A stretch of DNA of 64,000 nt from Synergistaceae bacterium (GTDB taxonomy: Bacteria; Synergistota; Synergistia; Synergistales; Synergistaceae), in the NCBI GenBank assembly GCA_021372895.1, contig JAJFTP010000007.1:1-64000 (forward strand), given 5' to 3'. Positions 44,115 through 52,320 of this stretch are shown here, piece after piece. The translations under genes were made by a program, and so were the position numbers. The first letter of the stretch is position 1, and the number at the start of each line of letters is the position of its first letter. Under the pieces are notes generated by a model. The model saw only the letters and a list, made by a program, of their open reading frames with translations. It was not told the origin of the DNA and ran no database searches.

Positions 44115-45467
44115 TTGCAAAGAAATATCTCAAAAAGCATGAAAATTATTGAACGCGATAACAGAGTGATATCGCCATGCTCAAGATCTCCGTACTATCC
44201 TTTTGTTGTAAGTTCTGGAGTCGGTGCTTTATTGAAAGATGCGGATGAAAATGAATATATAGATTTTTCTGCAGGGGCTGCTTCTCTAAATACAGGGACA
44301 TGTCATCCATGTGTAGTTGAAGCGATCCGTAACCAAGCCGACAAGTTGCTGTGCTATACTATCGGCTATATGTACGAGGAGTCTTCTGTCCAACTTGCAG
44401 AAAAATTGGTAAGCTTGGCCCCCGGAAAATTTAAAAAGAAAGTTGCTTATGGCTTGTCAGGGTCAGATTCGATCGACGGTGCAATAAAATTTGCCCGTAA
44501 ATATACCGGGCGCAGCGAAATTATTTCTTTTCAGACGGCATATCATGGCTGTACTTACGGCGCACTTTCTGCTTCAGCTATTTGCCTTAATATGAGAAGA
44601 GGCATAGGTCCGATGCTTCCAGGGTTTCACCATTTCCCATATCCGGAATGCGATTGTTGCAGGTGGCATGAGACAATAGAATCATGTAACCTCAATTGTC
44701 TGGAAGAAATAAAGAAGGCTTTTAGGTTTTATCTGCCTTCTGAAGAAGTTGCCGCTGTTATTTTTGAACCCATTGGCGGAGACATTGGTATTGTGGTCCC
44801 GCCTATCAAATATGTCAAAGCTCTTGCCCAGCTTTGTTGGGAAAACGGTATCCTTTTTGTATCTGATGAAGTACAGCAAGGAATGGGACGTACTGGAAAA
44901 TGGTTTGGAATAGAGCATTTTGATGTTCAACCGGATATTATAGCTGTATCTAAATCTCTTGCTTCTGGAATGCCTCTAAGCGCACTTATAATGAGGGCTG
45001 AAATTGCAGATTGTCTTATGGATCCAGGGCATTGCTTCACATTGGCAGCAAATGCTGTTTGTTGTCGTGCCGCACTTGCCACAATACATATTATTGAAAA
45101 TGAAAAACTTATTCGCCGCAGCAAAGATCTTGGAGAGAAAATAACCGATAAAATTTCAAAAATGAAAGAAAACATCCCTATTCTGGGGAACACAAGAGGG
45201 CTTGGACTTACGATAGGGCAAGAGATAGTTCATTCTGATGGTTTGCCGGATAGAAATGCATGTGCAAAGATTTGTTATCGTTGCTGGGAGAGAGGGCTCA
45301 TTCTTACATTTCTTGGGGATAACGTACTGCGGATACAACCGCCTCTAGTTATTACAGAAGGGCAGGTGGAAGAGGGACTTAATATTCTTGCTGCATCATT
45401 AAATGACTACAGAGAGGGCCGTATCGGAGATGAAGTACTCGCTTTTGCCAGAGGATGGTCCTATTAA
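44115..45467 (+). CDS. Class III (omega-amino acid type) PLP aminotransferase
   Basis: Fold-type I aminotransferase of 450 residues, in the group containing 4-aminobutyrate, ornithine and diamine transaminases. Motifs: GLSGSDSIDGAIKFARKYTGR (phosphate-binding), FQTAYHGCTYGALS, the LFVSDEVQQGMGRTGKWFG block with the PLP-binding Asp, and AVSKSLASGMPLSA with the Schiff-base lysine near residue 283. I prefer TTG 44115, 8 nt after GGAGGTG, to GTG 44106, which overlaps that site. In this cluster it may deaminate the primary amine freed by demethylation. It is AT-rich relative to core genes. Confidence 0.87.
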   Translation: MQRNISKSMKIIERDNRVISPCSRSPYYPFVVSSGVGALLKDADENEYIDFSAGAASLNTGTCHPCVVEAIRNQADKLLCYTIGYMYEESSVQLAEKLVSLAPGKFKKKVAYGLSGSDSIDGAIKFARKYTGRSEIISFQTAYHGCTYGALSASAICLNMRRGIGPMLPGFHHFPYPECDCCRWHETIESCNLNCLEEIKKAFRFYLPSEEVAAVIFEPIGGDIGIVVPPIKYVKALAQLCWENGILFVSDEVQQGMGRTGKWFGIEHFDVQPDIIAVSKSLASGMPLSALIMRAEIADCLMDPGHCFTLAANAVCCRAALATIHIIENEKLIRRSKDLGEKITDKISKMKENIPILGNTRGLGLTIGQEIVHSDGLPDRNACAKICYRCWERGLILTFLGDNVLRIQPPLVITEGQVEEGLNILAASLNDYREGRIGDEVLAFARGWSY

Positions 45468-45470
45468 TTA

Positions 45471-47090
45471 ATGGAAGACATTAATTGTGTAATCACATTT
45501 TTGCCGGCTAGAGTAAAAATTTCTGCACATAAAGGCGAATATCTGTCTGACGCAGCTTTCCGTGCCGGTGTGAAAATAGACCGCCACTGCGGCGGTGTCG
45601 GTGTGTGCGGTAAATGTCGTGTAAGTGTTCTGAAAGGCGGTAAATTTCTCAAACCTTTGACAGATACTGAAAGAAAAGTTCTTTCAGATGCTGATATCGC
45701 CAATGGCATACGCCTTGCCTGCTGCGCAGCTGTTATCGGCAGCGGAGAAGTCTATGTACTGGACGGGGTCGAAATGTCCGGAAATCAGATACTTGACAGC
45801 ATTTCAGATAAATTGATCACAATCTGGGCGCCGGATTGTGAAGGATATGGCGTGGCTGTGGATATAGGAACCACTACGGTCGTATGCTATCTTCTTGACC
45901 TTGATGGTCATAAAGAGGTGGACCGTTTTTCTTTTCTTAATCCGCAGGTATCTTTCGGCGATGATGTCATATCCAGAATAGCTTTCTCAAACTCTGTTCC
46001 TGATGGGCTTCAGCGGCTGCAAAAAATTTTAACAGATGAAATGGACAGTGCCTTAAGCGTACTTGCTGAGCGGAACGGAATAAAAAAGGACCAGATAAGA
46101 GAGGTCACCGCAGCCGGCAACACCGTTATGGAGCATCTTTTTTTAGGTGTCTCGCCGGAGAGCATCGGGCACAGTCCCTATATGCCTGGGTTTTTAACGC
46201 ATTCGCCTGTCCCTGCGAAGGAACTGGGACTTAATATATATCAAACTGCTGTCGTTAAATTGCTTCCGAACGTGGCCGGCTATGTAGGAGGTGATATTGT
46301 AGCGGGGGTCGCGGCCCTTGATATGGACAAGGACTCAAGGATAAGGCTCATGGTCGATATCGGCACTAACAATGAGATAGTTATCGGAAACAGCGAGGCT
46401 CTGTTCTGTTGTGCCACTGCGGCCGGCCCTGCCTTTGAAGGAGCCAGAATACAGTATGGCATGAGGGCAAGCACCGGCGCCATAGAAAAAGTCACGCTTA
46501 CAGAGTCTGGGCTTATATGTCAGACAATAGACAACACTGCACCGAAAGGACTTTGCGGGTCCGGCCTCGTTGATGCCGTTGCCTTGCTTCTTGAAACAGA
46601 AATGATGAACAAAAACGGCAGGCTTCAATCTCCAGAGGAGTGCCGCGACGAACGTTTCAGAGAACGTATGGACAGGGATAGAAAAGGAATAATCCGTCTT
46701 CTGCTGACAGATGCGCGGGACCCGGTTTACCTGACGCAAAAGGACATCAGGGAGGTTCAGCTCGCGGTGGGAGCCGTAAAAGTCGGGATAGAGGTAATGG
46801 TTGAGCGTATGGGTATTACTTTGGATGATATTTACGAAGTTTTGCTGGCTGGTGCCTTTGGGAATAATATCGATATAGGCAGTGCGATTACTGTTGGATT
46901 GCTGCCCCGCGTATCACACGGCAAAATCCGAAGTGTATATAATTCTTCAGGTTTAGGAGCCTCTCTCTCACTGGCGTCATCGGAATTTTACGAAGGGACC
47001 AAGACGACAGCGGAAAAGATGTCTTACGTAGAACTTTCATCCCTGGCTGATTTTCAGAAACGTTTTATCCGTGCCATGATATTTTCTTAA
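45471..47090 (+). CDS. Reductive activator of corrinoid proteins ([2Fe-2S] + ASKHA domain, RACo/RamA-like)
   Basis: 539-residue protein expected to use ATP to reduce inactive Co(II) corrinoid back to Co(I). The N-terminal ferredoxin-like domain (about 1-90) holds a [2Fe-2S] motif, CGGVGVCGKC (CX5CX2C) with another Cys in RLACCAA. The rest is the DUF4445 ASKHA region: AVDIGTTTVVCYLLDL, RLMVDIGTNNEIVIGN and VLLAGAFGNNIDIGSA. RamA of methanogens instead carries C-terminal [4Fe-4S] clusters; none are present here, so the architecture is RACo-like. It starts 3 nt after the aminotransferase stop. Confidence 0.88.
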   Translation: MEDINCVITFLPARVKISAHKGEYLSDAAFRAGVKIDRHCGGVGVCGKCRVSVLKGGKFLKPLTDTERKVLSDADIANGIRLACCAAVIGSGEVYVLDGVEMSGNQILDSISDKLITIWAPDCEGYGVAVDIGTTTVVCYLLDLDGHKEVDRFSFLNPQVSFGDDVISRIAFSNSVPDGLQRLQKILTDEMDSALSVLAERNGIKKDQIREVTAAGNTVMEHLFLGVSPESIGHSPYMPGFLTHSPVPAKELGLNIYQTAVVKLLPNVAGYVGGDIVAGVAALDMDKDSRIRLMVDIGTNNEIVIGNSEALFCCATAAGPAFEGARIQYGMRASTGAIEKVTLTESGLICQTIDNTAPKGLCGSGLVDAVALLLETEMMNKNGRLQSPEECRDERFRERMDRDRKGIIRLLLTDARDPVYLTQKDIREVQLAVGAVKVGIEVMVERMGITLDDIYEVLLAGAFGNNIDIGSAITVGLLPRVSHGKIRSVYNSSGLGASLSLASSEFYEGTKTTAEKMSYVELSSLADFQKRFIRAMIFS

Positions 47091-47108
47091 ATAGAAGGAG
47101 GAAGGTAA

Positions 47109-47894
47109 ATGAAGGACATACAGATATTTTTTTCCTCTCTGCACGGAGGCGGATCACAAAATATCACAGCAGTAAAATACGCCCCCATGAATGTTGAGCT
47201 ATCATCGCTTATGGAACATTATGTTCTTCTTGGTGAGAAACACATAAAAAACATTGAAAAATTTATGTCATACTGGAATCTGGAGGGGAAAGAGACTCTT
47301 TTATCTCCTAAAGCACGCCTGGTCATGATGCCTAAAAAAGAGGCCGAAAGAAACTTTGGTTATGACATTATGATGGGCGAAGAATCTGCAGATCATGTTA
47401 TTATGGCTGTCTGGACGCTTGGCGGCGATCTTGAGAAGAAGAGCATGGAGCTTATGTCGGCCAACGGGGATCTAATGATGGGATTTTTGCTTGATGTAGC
47501 AGGTTCAATAGCCCTTTACAATATGCATGACGTTTTAATCGAATGGATCAGGTCAGAGTTGGCCGCGCCGAATAACAAATTCATCACTAAGGAGTTTTAT
47601 CCGGGGCAGAACGATGTTATCCCGGATATGATGGAGAAGATCGAACTTTTGGGCTGCACGGAGAGAACAATAGAAGTGGCAGCCCACGGATCTCCCATGC
47701 TTCACCCCAGGAAGACACAGTGCTCTTTTGTCGGGATCAGTTCAACTCCTCTGGAGATGTCTTTGACCGTCCTTCCATGTTCTCCGTGCAGCGATAAAAA
47801 ATGTTTGTACTACCAGCTTGGAGGGTGCCATATGCAAGTTCTGGCGAATTTCGATAAAGCCAAAGGCAATAAAAATGAGCCACAACAAGTGTAA
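47109..47894 (+). CDS. MetH activation-domain-like protein with a C-terminal cysteine cluster
   Basis: 261-residue protein resembling stand-alone versions of the AdoMet-binding activation domain of B12-dependent methionine synthase, which occur next to corrinoid methyltransferases and their activators. Supporting segments are ITKEFYPGQNDVIPDMMEKIELLG and GSPMLHPRKTQCSFVGISSTP. The C-terminus carries CSPCSDKKCLYYQLGGC (C-x2-C-x4-C-x7-C), suited to binding a metal or Fe-S cluster. AAGGAGGAAGG precedes the ATG. It probably assists corrinoid reactivation with the preceding RACo-like protein. The family match is from memory and moderate. Confidence 0.65.
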   Translation: MKDIQIFFSSLHGGGSQNITAVKYAPMNVELSSLMEHYVLLGEKHIKNIEKFMSYWNLEGKETLLSPKARLVMMPKKEAERNFGYDIMMGEESADHVIMAVWTLGGDLEKKSMELMSANGDLMMGFLLDVAGSIALYNMHDVLIEWIRSELAAPNNKFITKEFYPGQNDVIPDMMEKIELLGCTERTIEVAAHGSPMLHPRKTQCSFVGISSTPLEMSLTVLPCSPCSDKKCLYYQLGGCHMQVLANFDKAKGNKNEPQQV

Positions 47895-48864
47895 AATATT
47901 TTTACTTTCTGGATTTCTGGGTAGCGGTAAAACTACGCTTCTGAAGCATCTTGTCAGCACTGTTCCCGATGCTGAAAAAATAGCTGTGTTGATGAACGAA
48001 TTTGGCAAGGCCGGGGTAGACGGAGATGTCATACGGAAAAATGGCCTTGAAATCATAGAGGTCAGCAGGGGCTCCATCTTTTGTGCCTGTGCCAAAGGAG
48101 ACTTTCTCAGGGCCCTATATACAATATTCCGCGACCACAAACCGACGGTGCTTCTCATAGAAGCAAGCGGAGTAGCGGATACAACCGATATGGAACGCGA
48201 TCTTGGATACGGGATGCTGCATGATTATTATCAGATGGAAGGAAATATTTGTGTAGTTGATGCGCAGCATTTTGAAGAATGGCTTGATCTCTTCAACGCA
48301 GTAATAAAACAGGTCCAAGCCGCATCCCACATCGTCATAAACAAAACAGACCTTGTCTCAGCGGCAGAACTGAAAAAACTGGATGCACACATAAGCGGAA
48401 TAAATCCGGAGGCAAAAATAAGACACGCGGAATACGGCAACATATCATGGGGACTATTTATGTCAAAAGATGCGATGGCGGAAAAAGCTCCTGTGCTTCC
48501 AATGTCCGAGGAATGGGAGAAATATATAGAACAGGCACTCAGCGACAACACAGCACACCTTACTCCTCCAGACAAATTATCCTCGTTGAGTATATTTTGG
48601 GAGGGAAACCCCGAGGTATTTAAAAAATTACTGAATGAACTGCCGGAGGACATCATACGTTCAAAAGGATATTTCAAAGACACAGATCATAAATGGAAAG
48701 TATTTGACATAGTCGGTAATGCAGCTCCGGAATATTCTGAACCTGAGGCCGATTTTGCTCAAAAACGCAACCTTGCAATCTTCATCCGCACGAAGAAGGC
48801 AAGGCGCGAAATACCGGCACTTTTTCAGGATCACGGGCTTAAGTTGCTGGAAGTCAGGTTCTGA
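47875..48864 (+). CDS. CobW/HypB-type GTPase (G3E family)
   Basis: 329-residue P-loop GTPase. It opens with IFLLSGFLGSGKTTLLKHL (Walker A), has EVSRGSIFCACAKGDF, where the CxCC metal motif of COG0523 proteins reads CACA, and has the guanine-specificity motif NKTD. COG0523 members act as metallochaperones or in cobalamin metabolism. ATG 47875 overlaps the end of the previous gene by 20 nt, implying co-translation with the corrinoid-reactivation proteins. A role in delivering metal or corrinoid to the methyltransferase system is inferred from position only. Confidence 0.83.
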   Translation: MSHNKCKIFLLSGFLGSGKTTLLKHLVSTVPDAEKIAVLMNEFGKAGVDGDVIRKNGLEIIEVSRGSIFCACAKGDFLRALYTIFRDHKPTVLLIEASGVADTTDMERDLGYGMLHDYYQMEGNICVVDAQHFEEWLDLFNAVIKQVQAASHIVINKTDLVSAAELKKLDAHISGINPEAKIRHAEYGNISWGLFMSKDAMAEKAPVLPMSEEWEKYIEQALSDNTAHLTPPDKLSSLSIFWEGNPEVFKKLLNELPEDIIRSKGYFKDTDHKWKVFDIVGNAAPEYSEPEADFAQKRNLAIFIRTKKARREIPALFQDHGLKLLEVRF

Positions 48865-48889
48865 TGCTGAAGAGAGTGAGATTATAAGC

Positions 48890-49485
48890 ATGGGAGCCGA
48901 GAATAACGAAGATCAGAGCTTTTGCTCCATATCGGAGAAATGCATTAAATTTTATATGTCGCAGGAAGACGCAACACCAATGGAAATGGCCCTGGCTATA
49001 ATGAAGCTGCAGGATTTTCCAATACATAACTATGCGCATCACTAACTTGTCCCGGCGGTCCTTCTGGCTGCAGTTCACCGTCATCAGGACCGTTCAATTG
49101 ACCTTTATAATAAAGACATGGAAGAAATATGCAGACGAGCTAAGAATGTGCTCCCTGGTTTTTGGGGATTCTGCGGGGCATGCGGTGCTGCAATCGGAGT
49201 AGTTATATTTATGAGCATGATTACCGGGTAATAAGCCGCTAACAAAAGAGACCTGGGCAATGTTGCAACATGGCCACATCTGAAGCGCTTAAAGAAATGG
49301 CGCTTGCAGGCTGGCCGAGATGCCGCAAACGCAACACGTTTATAGCCGTTAAATACGCAATTGCTTTTGTCTCCGATAATCTTTCAATAAACCTTGGATC
49401 TGATGAAAAAGTAAGGTGTGTGTTCAGCCGGTTCAACAAGGAATGCCTGAAAGAGTATTGTTCGTTCTATGATGATGAAGGATGA
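48890..49485 (+). pseudogene. Decayed DUF5714-domain gene
   Basis: Remnant of a ~197-residue DUF5714 protein. From ATG 48890 the frame reads to a TAA at 49043-49045, then continues in the same frame as LVPAVLLAAV and LPGFWGFCGACGAAIG. An extra G at 49226-49228 shifts the frame into NKPLTKETWA, and an extra T at 49263-49264 shifts it again into NMATSEALKEMALAGWPRC. The last Cys pair expected by the family (PRCCKR) reads PRCRKR. One stop, two insertions and a lost Cys indicate a dead gene, or sequencing errors. It begins 25 nt after the CobW gene, at the end of the operon. Confidence 0.78.
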
Positions 49486-49771
49486 AAAAATACTTCTGGC
49501 CGCACAGTCTTTTAATAATAAAACCATCGATACAGTGATTGACAGAATGCCTGTAAATGACGCATAATGTTATGGTGTTTCTAAAAACTCATAACAGCAA
49601 GAGATTGATAGCGACACGCGCAAAAACAGACACTCTCTGGCCGCAGTTGATCCCACCGGGCTATGAGACACGGTGGCGGTCAGCCTTTTGGATCAAAGAA
49701 GGGTGTCTATCCCCCACTTGCACATTTTTTCTTTATTGTTTTGTGAGTGGCTGAGAAAGGGGGGAATGTAG
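49486..49771. other. Gap between the decayed gene and rpsU
   Basis: 286 nt. A 32-codon open frame (49469-49567, starting MMKDEKILLAAQ) overlaps the end of the DUF5714 remnant; I do not recognise it and it may be a broken gene start. Downstream, a TTGCAC at about 49718 and GAGAAAGGGGGG before rpsU suggest promoter and ribosome-binding site, without a clear -10. Confidence 0.3.
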
Positions 49772-49960
49772 ATGACCACCGTAACTAGACGCGATAACGA
49801 GTCGATCGAAGATGCGCTTAAGCGTTTTAAGCGTGAGCTTCGTAAGGTGGGCGTGCTCCGCGAAGCAAAGAAGCATGAGCATTACGAAAAACCCAGCGAA
49901 ATCAAGAAACGCAAGAAGGCTGAAATGACCCGAAACAAAGGCAGAAAGGCTGATTATTGA
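49772..49960 (+). CDS. rpsU: 30S ribosomal protein S21
   Basis: Small basic ribosomal protein (62 residues) of the 30S platform. The sequence carries the family pattern: TRRDNESIEDALKRFKREL near the N-terminus and a Lys/Arg-rich C-terminus (KKRKKAEMTRNKGRK). GGGGGG precedes the ATG. It is followed after 2 nt by yqeY, the usual partner. Confidence 0.95.
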   Translation: MTTVTRRDNESIEDALKRFKRELRKVGVLREAKKHEHYEKPSEIKKRKKAEMTRNKGRKADY

Positions 49961-49962
49961 TT

Positions 49963-50424
49963 ATGTCTGACCTTGTGCTTAAAATCCAGAATGATCTTGT
50001 AGCCGCGATGAAGAACAAGGATGAGCTTGTACTTTCTGTGCTTCGTATGCTCAAGTCGGCGATACAGCTTGCTCAGATTGAAAAGGGCAAGGAAGATCCT
50101 CTTACTGATGATGAAGTTCTCGTATTGGTCCGCAGGCTCATCAAGCAGCGCAACGAAGCGGCTGCGATGTACAGGGCTGGCGGCGCTGAGGACAGGGCGG
50201 TACGTGAACTTGAAGAGGCGAAGGTCCTGGACGCATATCAGCCGTTGCAGCTTTCGGATGATGACATTGCAAAGGTCGTTTCTGAGGTTGCTGCTCAGTT
50301 CGGAGCAACCGGGCCTAAGGATATTGGCAAGATTATGGGCAAGGTCATGGCTGCCGTAAAGGGCCGGGCCGACGGAGACAGGGTAAGGACCCAGGTCCAG
50401 AAATATCTGACTTCCCTTATGTAA
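49963..50424 (+). CDS. yqeY: GatB/YqeY-domain protein
   Basis: 153-residue helical protein with the tail domain found at the C-terminus of GatB of the tRNA-dependent amidotransferase. Typical blocks are the MKNKDELVLSVLRMLKSAI segment, LVRRLIKQRNEAAAMYRAGG, and GKIMGKVMAAVKGRADG at the C-terminus. ATG 49963 is chosen over TTG 49957, which overlaps the rpsU stop. Its exact function is not established; it may bind tRNA. It forms the conserved rpsU-yqeY pair. Confidence 0.92.
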   Translation: MSDLVLKIQNDLVAAMKNKDELVLSVLRMLKSAIQLAQIEKGKEDPLTDDEVLVLVRRLIKQRNEAAAMYRAGGAEDRAVRELEEAKVLDAYQPLQLSDDDIAKVVSEVAAQFGATGPKDIGKIMGKVMAAVKGRADGDRVRTQVQKYLTSLM

Positions 50425-50449
50425 TGAATAATCTATAATTTACGTAGGT

Positions 50450-50479
50450 GTCGGACGAAAGTTCGGCATCTTTTTTTTT
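50450..50479 (+). terminator. Rho-independent terminator after rpsU-yqeY
   Basis: GTCGGAC/GTTCGGC stem (two G-T pairs) with a GAAA loop, then ATC and nine T residues. Confidence 0.85.
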
Positions 50480-50625
50480 GTAAATCTACCGATGGAAAAC
50501 AAAAATAACTGTAATATATTGAAAGCAGAGGCTATATGTGCGAATATTAGTTATGTCAGCAATAACGGGGTGCTTTTTATATCCGGCAGCCTTTATCTAT
50601 CTGTGGAGTACTGGAGGTTATGATA

Positions 50626-51711
50626 ATGAAAACTTATAAAATCCCGCTTGTGCCGGGGCCGGTATCTGTCCCGCAGAAGTATCGCGAGGCATACCTGACA
50701 GATTACGGCAGTTCGGATCTGGAGAAAGATTTCTATGATCTGCTCGAAGAAAATCAAAGGCTTCTGCAGACGATACTGAGGACGAAGAACAGCGTAACTA
50801 TCCAGTCAGGCGAGGCTATGCTGGTACTATGGGGAGCGCTGAAGAGTACTGTCAAGAGCGGTGACAAGGTGCTTGCTCTTTCAAACGGCCTGTTCGGACA
50901 TGGCCTGGGAGAGATGGCCGAAGCTTCGGGGGCAGTGGTCGAATATATCGAGGCTGCAGACGGAGAGTTCGTTGATATTGAGGTCCTGCGCTCCCGTATA
51001 GCGGTTTTTAAGCCTGATATCGTGACCGCAGTGCATTGCGAGACGCCGAGCGGACTTCTGAATCCCATAGAGGAGGTTGCACCTGTAGTCCGCGAGAGCG
51101 GCGCACTTTTCTGCGTTGATTTCGTTGCAAGCGCAGGAGGTGCCGATGTGCGTGTCGACGACTGGGGTATTGACCTTGGACTCCTGGGAAGCCAGAAGTG
51201 CCTGTCCCTGCTGCCGGACCTCTCTGTGATGACCGTGAGCGACAGAGCATGGAAAGCTGCCGAGCGTGTGAATTACGCGGGATACGATGCGGTGCTGCCA
51301 TGGCGCAGCGCAGTTCAAAAGAGGGAAATGCCTTGTACGCATAACTGGCATGCAAATGCTGCCATGAACCTCTCCCTTAAAGCCCTTCTTGAAGAGGGAC
51401 TCGAAAATTCTTTCAAGCGCCACAGCGAAGCTGCGGATCATTGCCGTTCAAGGGTAAAGAAGATGGGGCTGGAGTTTTACGCTAAGAACGAAAAGCTGGC
51501 ATCGCCTACTGTGACGGCCATAAAGATCCCGCAGGGCTGGACGTGGGAAGAACTCGACAGGGCTCTGCGCCTGCGCGGCATGGTGGTCGGGGGAAGCTAC
51601 GGCTCACTTGCCGGCAAAGTCTTCAGGATCGGGCATATGGGAACTCAGGCAGATATCGGACTTGTAAGGAGCGGCATGGATATACTGGAAAGTGTCTTGC
51701 AGTCACGCTGA
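50626..51711 (+). CDS. Class V aminotransferase (serine/alanine-glyoxylate type)
   Basis: PLP enzyme of 361 residues in the alanine-glyoxylate/serine-pyruvate aminotransferase group. It begins IPLVPGPVSVP, the substrate-end loop of this family; AVHCETPSGLLNP and VDFVASAGGADVRVDDWGIDLGLLGSQKCL contain the cofactor-contacting Asp/Ser and the Schiff-base lysine (in SQKCL, near 190). ATG 50626 is preferred to ATG 50620, because GGAGG lies 8 nt from the first but only 2 nt from the second. It is a single gene before nrdR. Alternative family members include phosphonate and purine-pathway aminotransferases. Confidence 0.85.
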   Translation: MKTYKIPLVPGPVSVPQKYREAYLTDYGSSDLEKDFYDLLEENQRLLQTILRTKNSVTIQSGEAMLVLWGALKSTVKSGDKVLALSNGLFGHGLGEMAEASGAVVEYIEAADGEFVDIEVLRSRIAVFKPDIVTAVHCETPSGLLNPIEEVAPVVRESGALFCVDFVASAGGADVRVDDWGIDLGLLGSQKCLSLLPDLSVMTVSDRAWKAAERVNYAGYDAVLPWRSAVQKREMPCTHNWHANAAMNLSLKALLEEGLENSFKRHSEAADHCRSRVKKMGLEFYAKNEKLASPTVTAIKIPQGWTWEELDRALRLRGMVVGGSYGSLAGKVFRIGHMGTQADIGLVRSGMDILESVLQSR

Positions 51712-51773
51712 TGATTCACGGCCGGCAAGCAAGATGCACATGGGTATTTCTGTAATATTTTTCTTAATGTTGC

Positions 51774-51802
51774 TTCACTATCTCTATATCTAGTGTTATA
51801 CT
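51774..51802 (+). promoter_or_regulatory. Likely promoter of nrdR-nrdD-nrdG
   Basis: TTCACT at 51774-51779, a 17-nt spacer and TATACT at 51797-51802. NrdR box 1 fills the spacer, so a bound repressor would block RNA polymerase. Confidence 0.55.
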
Positions 51803-51827
51803 TATAAGAGTACAATATATATAGTGG
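51781..51827. promoter_or_regulatory. Tandem NrdR boxes
   Basis: Two 16-bp sites resembling the published NrdR box ACACwATATATwGTGT: TCTCTATATCTAGTGT at 51781-51796 and ACAATATATATAGTGG at 51812-51827. Their starts are 31 bp apart, with a 15-bp linker, the phasing usual for paired NrdR boxes. They lie directly upstream of nrdR, implying autoregulation and deoxynucleotide-responsive control of nrdD-nrdG. Confidence 0.85.
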
Positions 51828-51840
51828 TTGGAGGAATTCC

Positions 51841-52320
51841 ATGCGCTGTCCTGTATGCGGGGCTCCTGAGACGAGGGTCATAGAGACGAGAAGCACCGAC
51901 GATGGGCGCGTAAACCGCCGCAGGCGCGAATGTCCTGAGTGTCAGGGTCGTTTTACGACGTATGAGAGGCTTGAGGAAAAAACATACCTCTGGGTCGTTA
52001 AAAAGGATGGCCGGCGAGAGGCATTTGACAGAGACAAGCTTATGAAGGGGCTTCAGCGTGCGTGTGAGAAGCTGCCTGTGCCGCTTGAGCGAATAGAGGA
52101 GGCTGTCGCACAGATCGAGGACAGGCTCCGCAGCTCCGGTCAGGGCGAGGTGGCTGCGTCTGTTATAGGAGAGAATGCGGCGGAGGAACTCCGCAAGATA
52201 AATAAAGTGGCTTATGTGCGCTTTGCTTCGGTCTACAGGGAATTTACGGATATATCCAGCTTTACCAAAGAAATAGCAAGGCTGCTTGAGGACAAGGAGG
52301 CACACCGCAATGGCAAATGA
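51841..52320 (+). CDS. nrdR: Ribonucleotide reductase repressor NrdR
   Basis: 159-residue repressor of ribonucleotide reductase genes. The N-terminal zinc ribbon (CPVCG, CPEC) with RRRRECPECQGRFTTYER is followed by an ATP-cone domain (about 50-140: VVKKDGRREAFDRDKLMKGLQRAC) that senses ATP/dATP. GGAGG precedes the ATG. Its last 11 nt overlap nrdD, and two NrdR boxes lie just upstream, so it represses its own operon. Confidence 0.95.
   Translation: MRCPVCGAPETRVIETRSTDDGRVNRRRRECPECQGRFTTYERLEEKTYLWVVKKDGRREAFDRDKLMKGLQRACEKLPVPLERIEEAVAQIEDRLRSSGQGEVAASVIGENAAEELRKINKVAYVRFASVYREFTDISSFTKEIARLLEDKEAHRNGK

Noticed and set aside
49469-49567. 32-codon open frame after the DUF5714 remnant
   Set aside because: It has no recognisable family and overlaps a decayed gene; it may be coding or a broken gene start, so it is mentioned only in the gap description.
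35345-49771. Mobile island with integrase or transposase around the corrinoid cluster
   Set aside because: No recombinase, tRNA, or flanking repeat was found; the block is accessory by gene order only.
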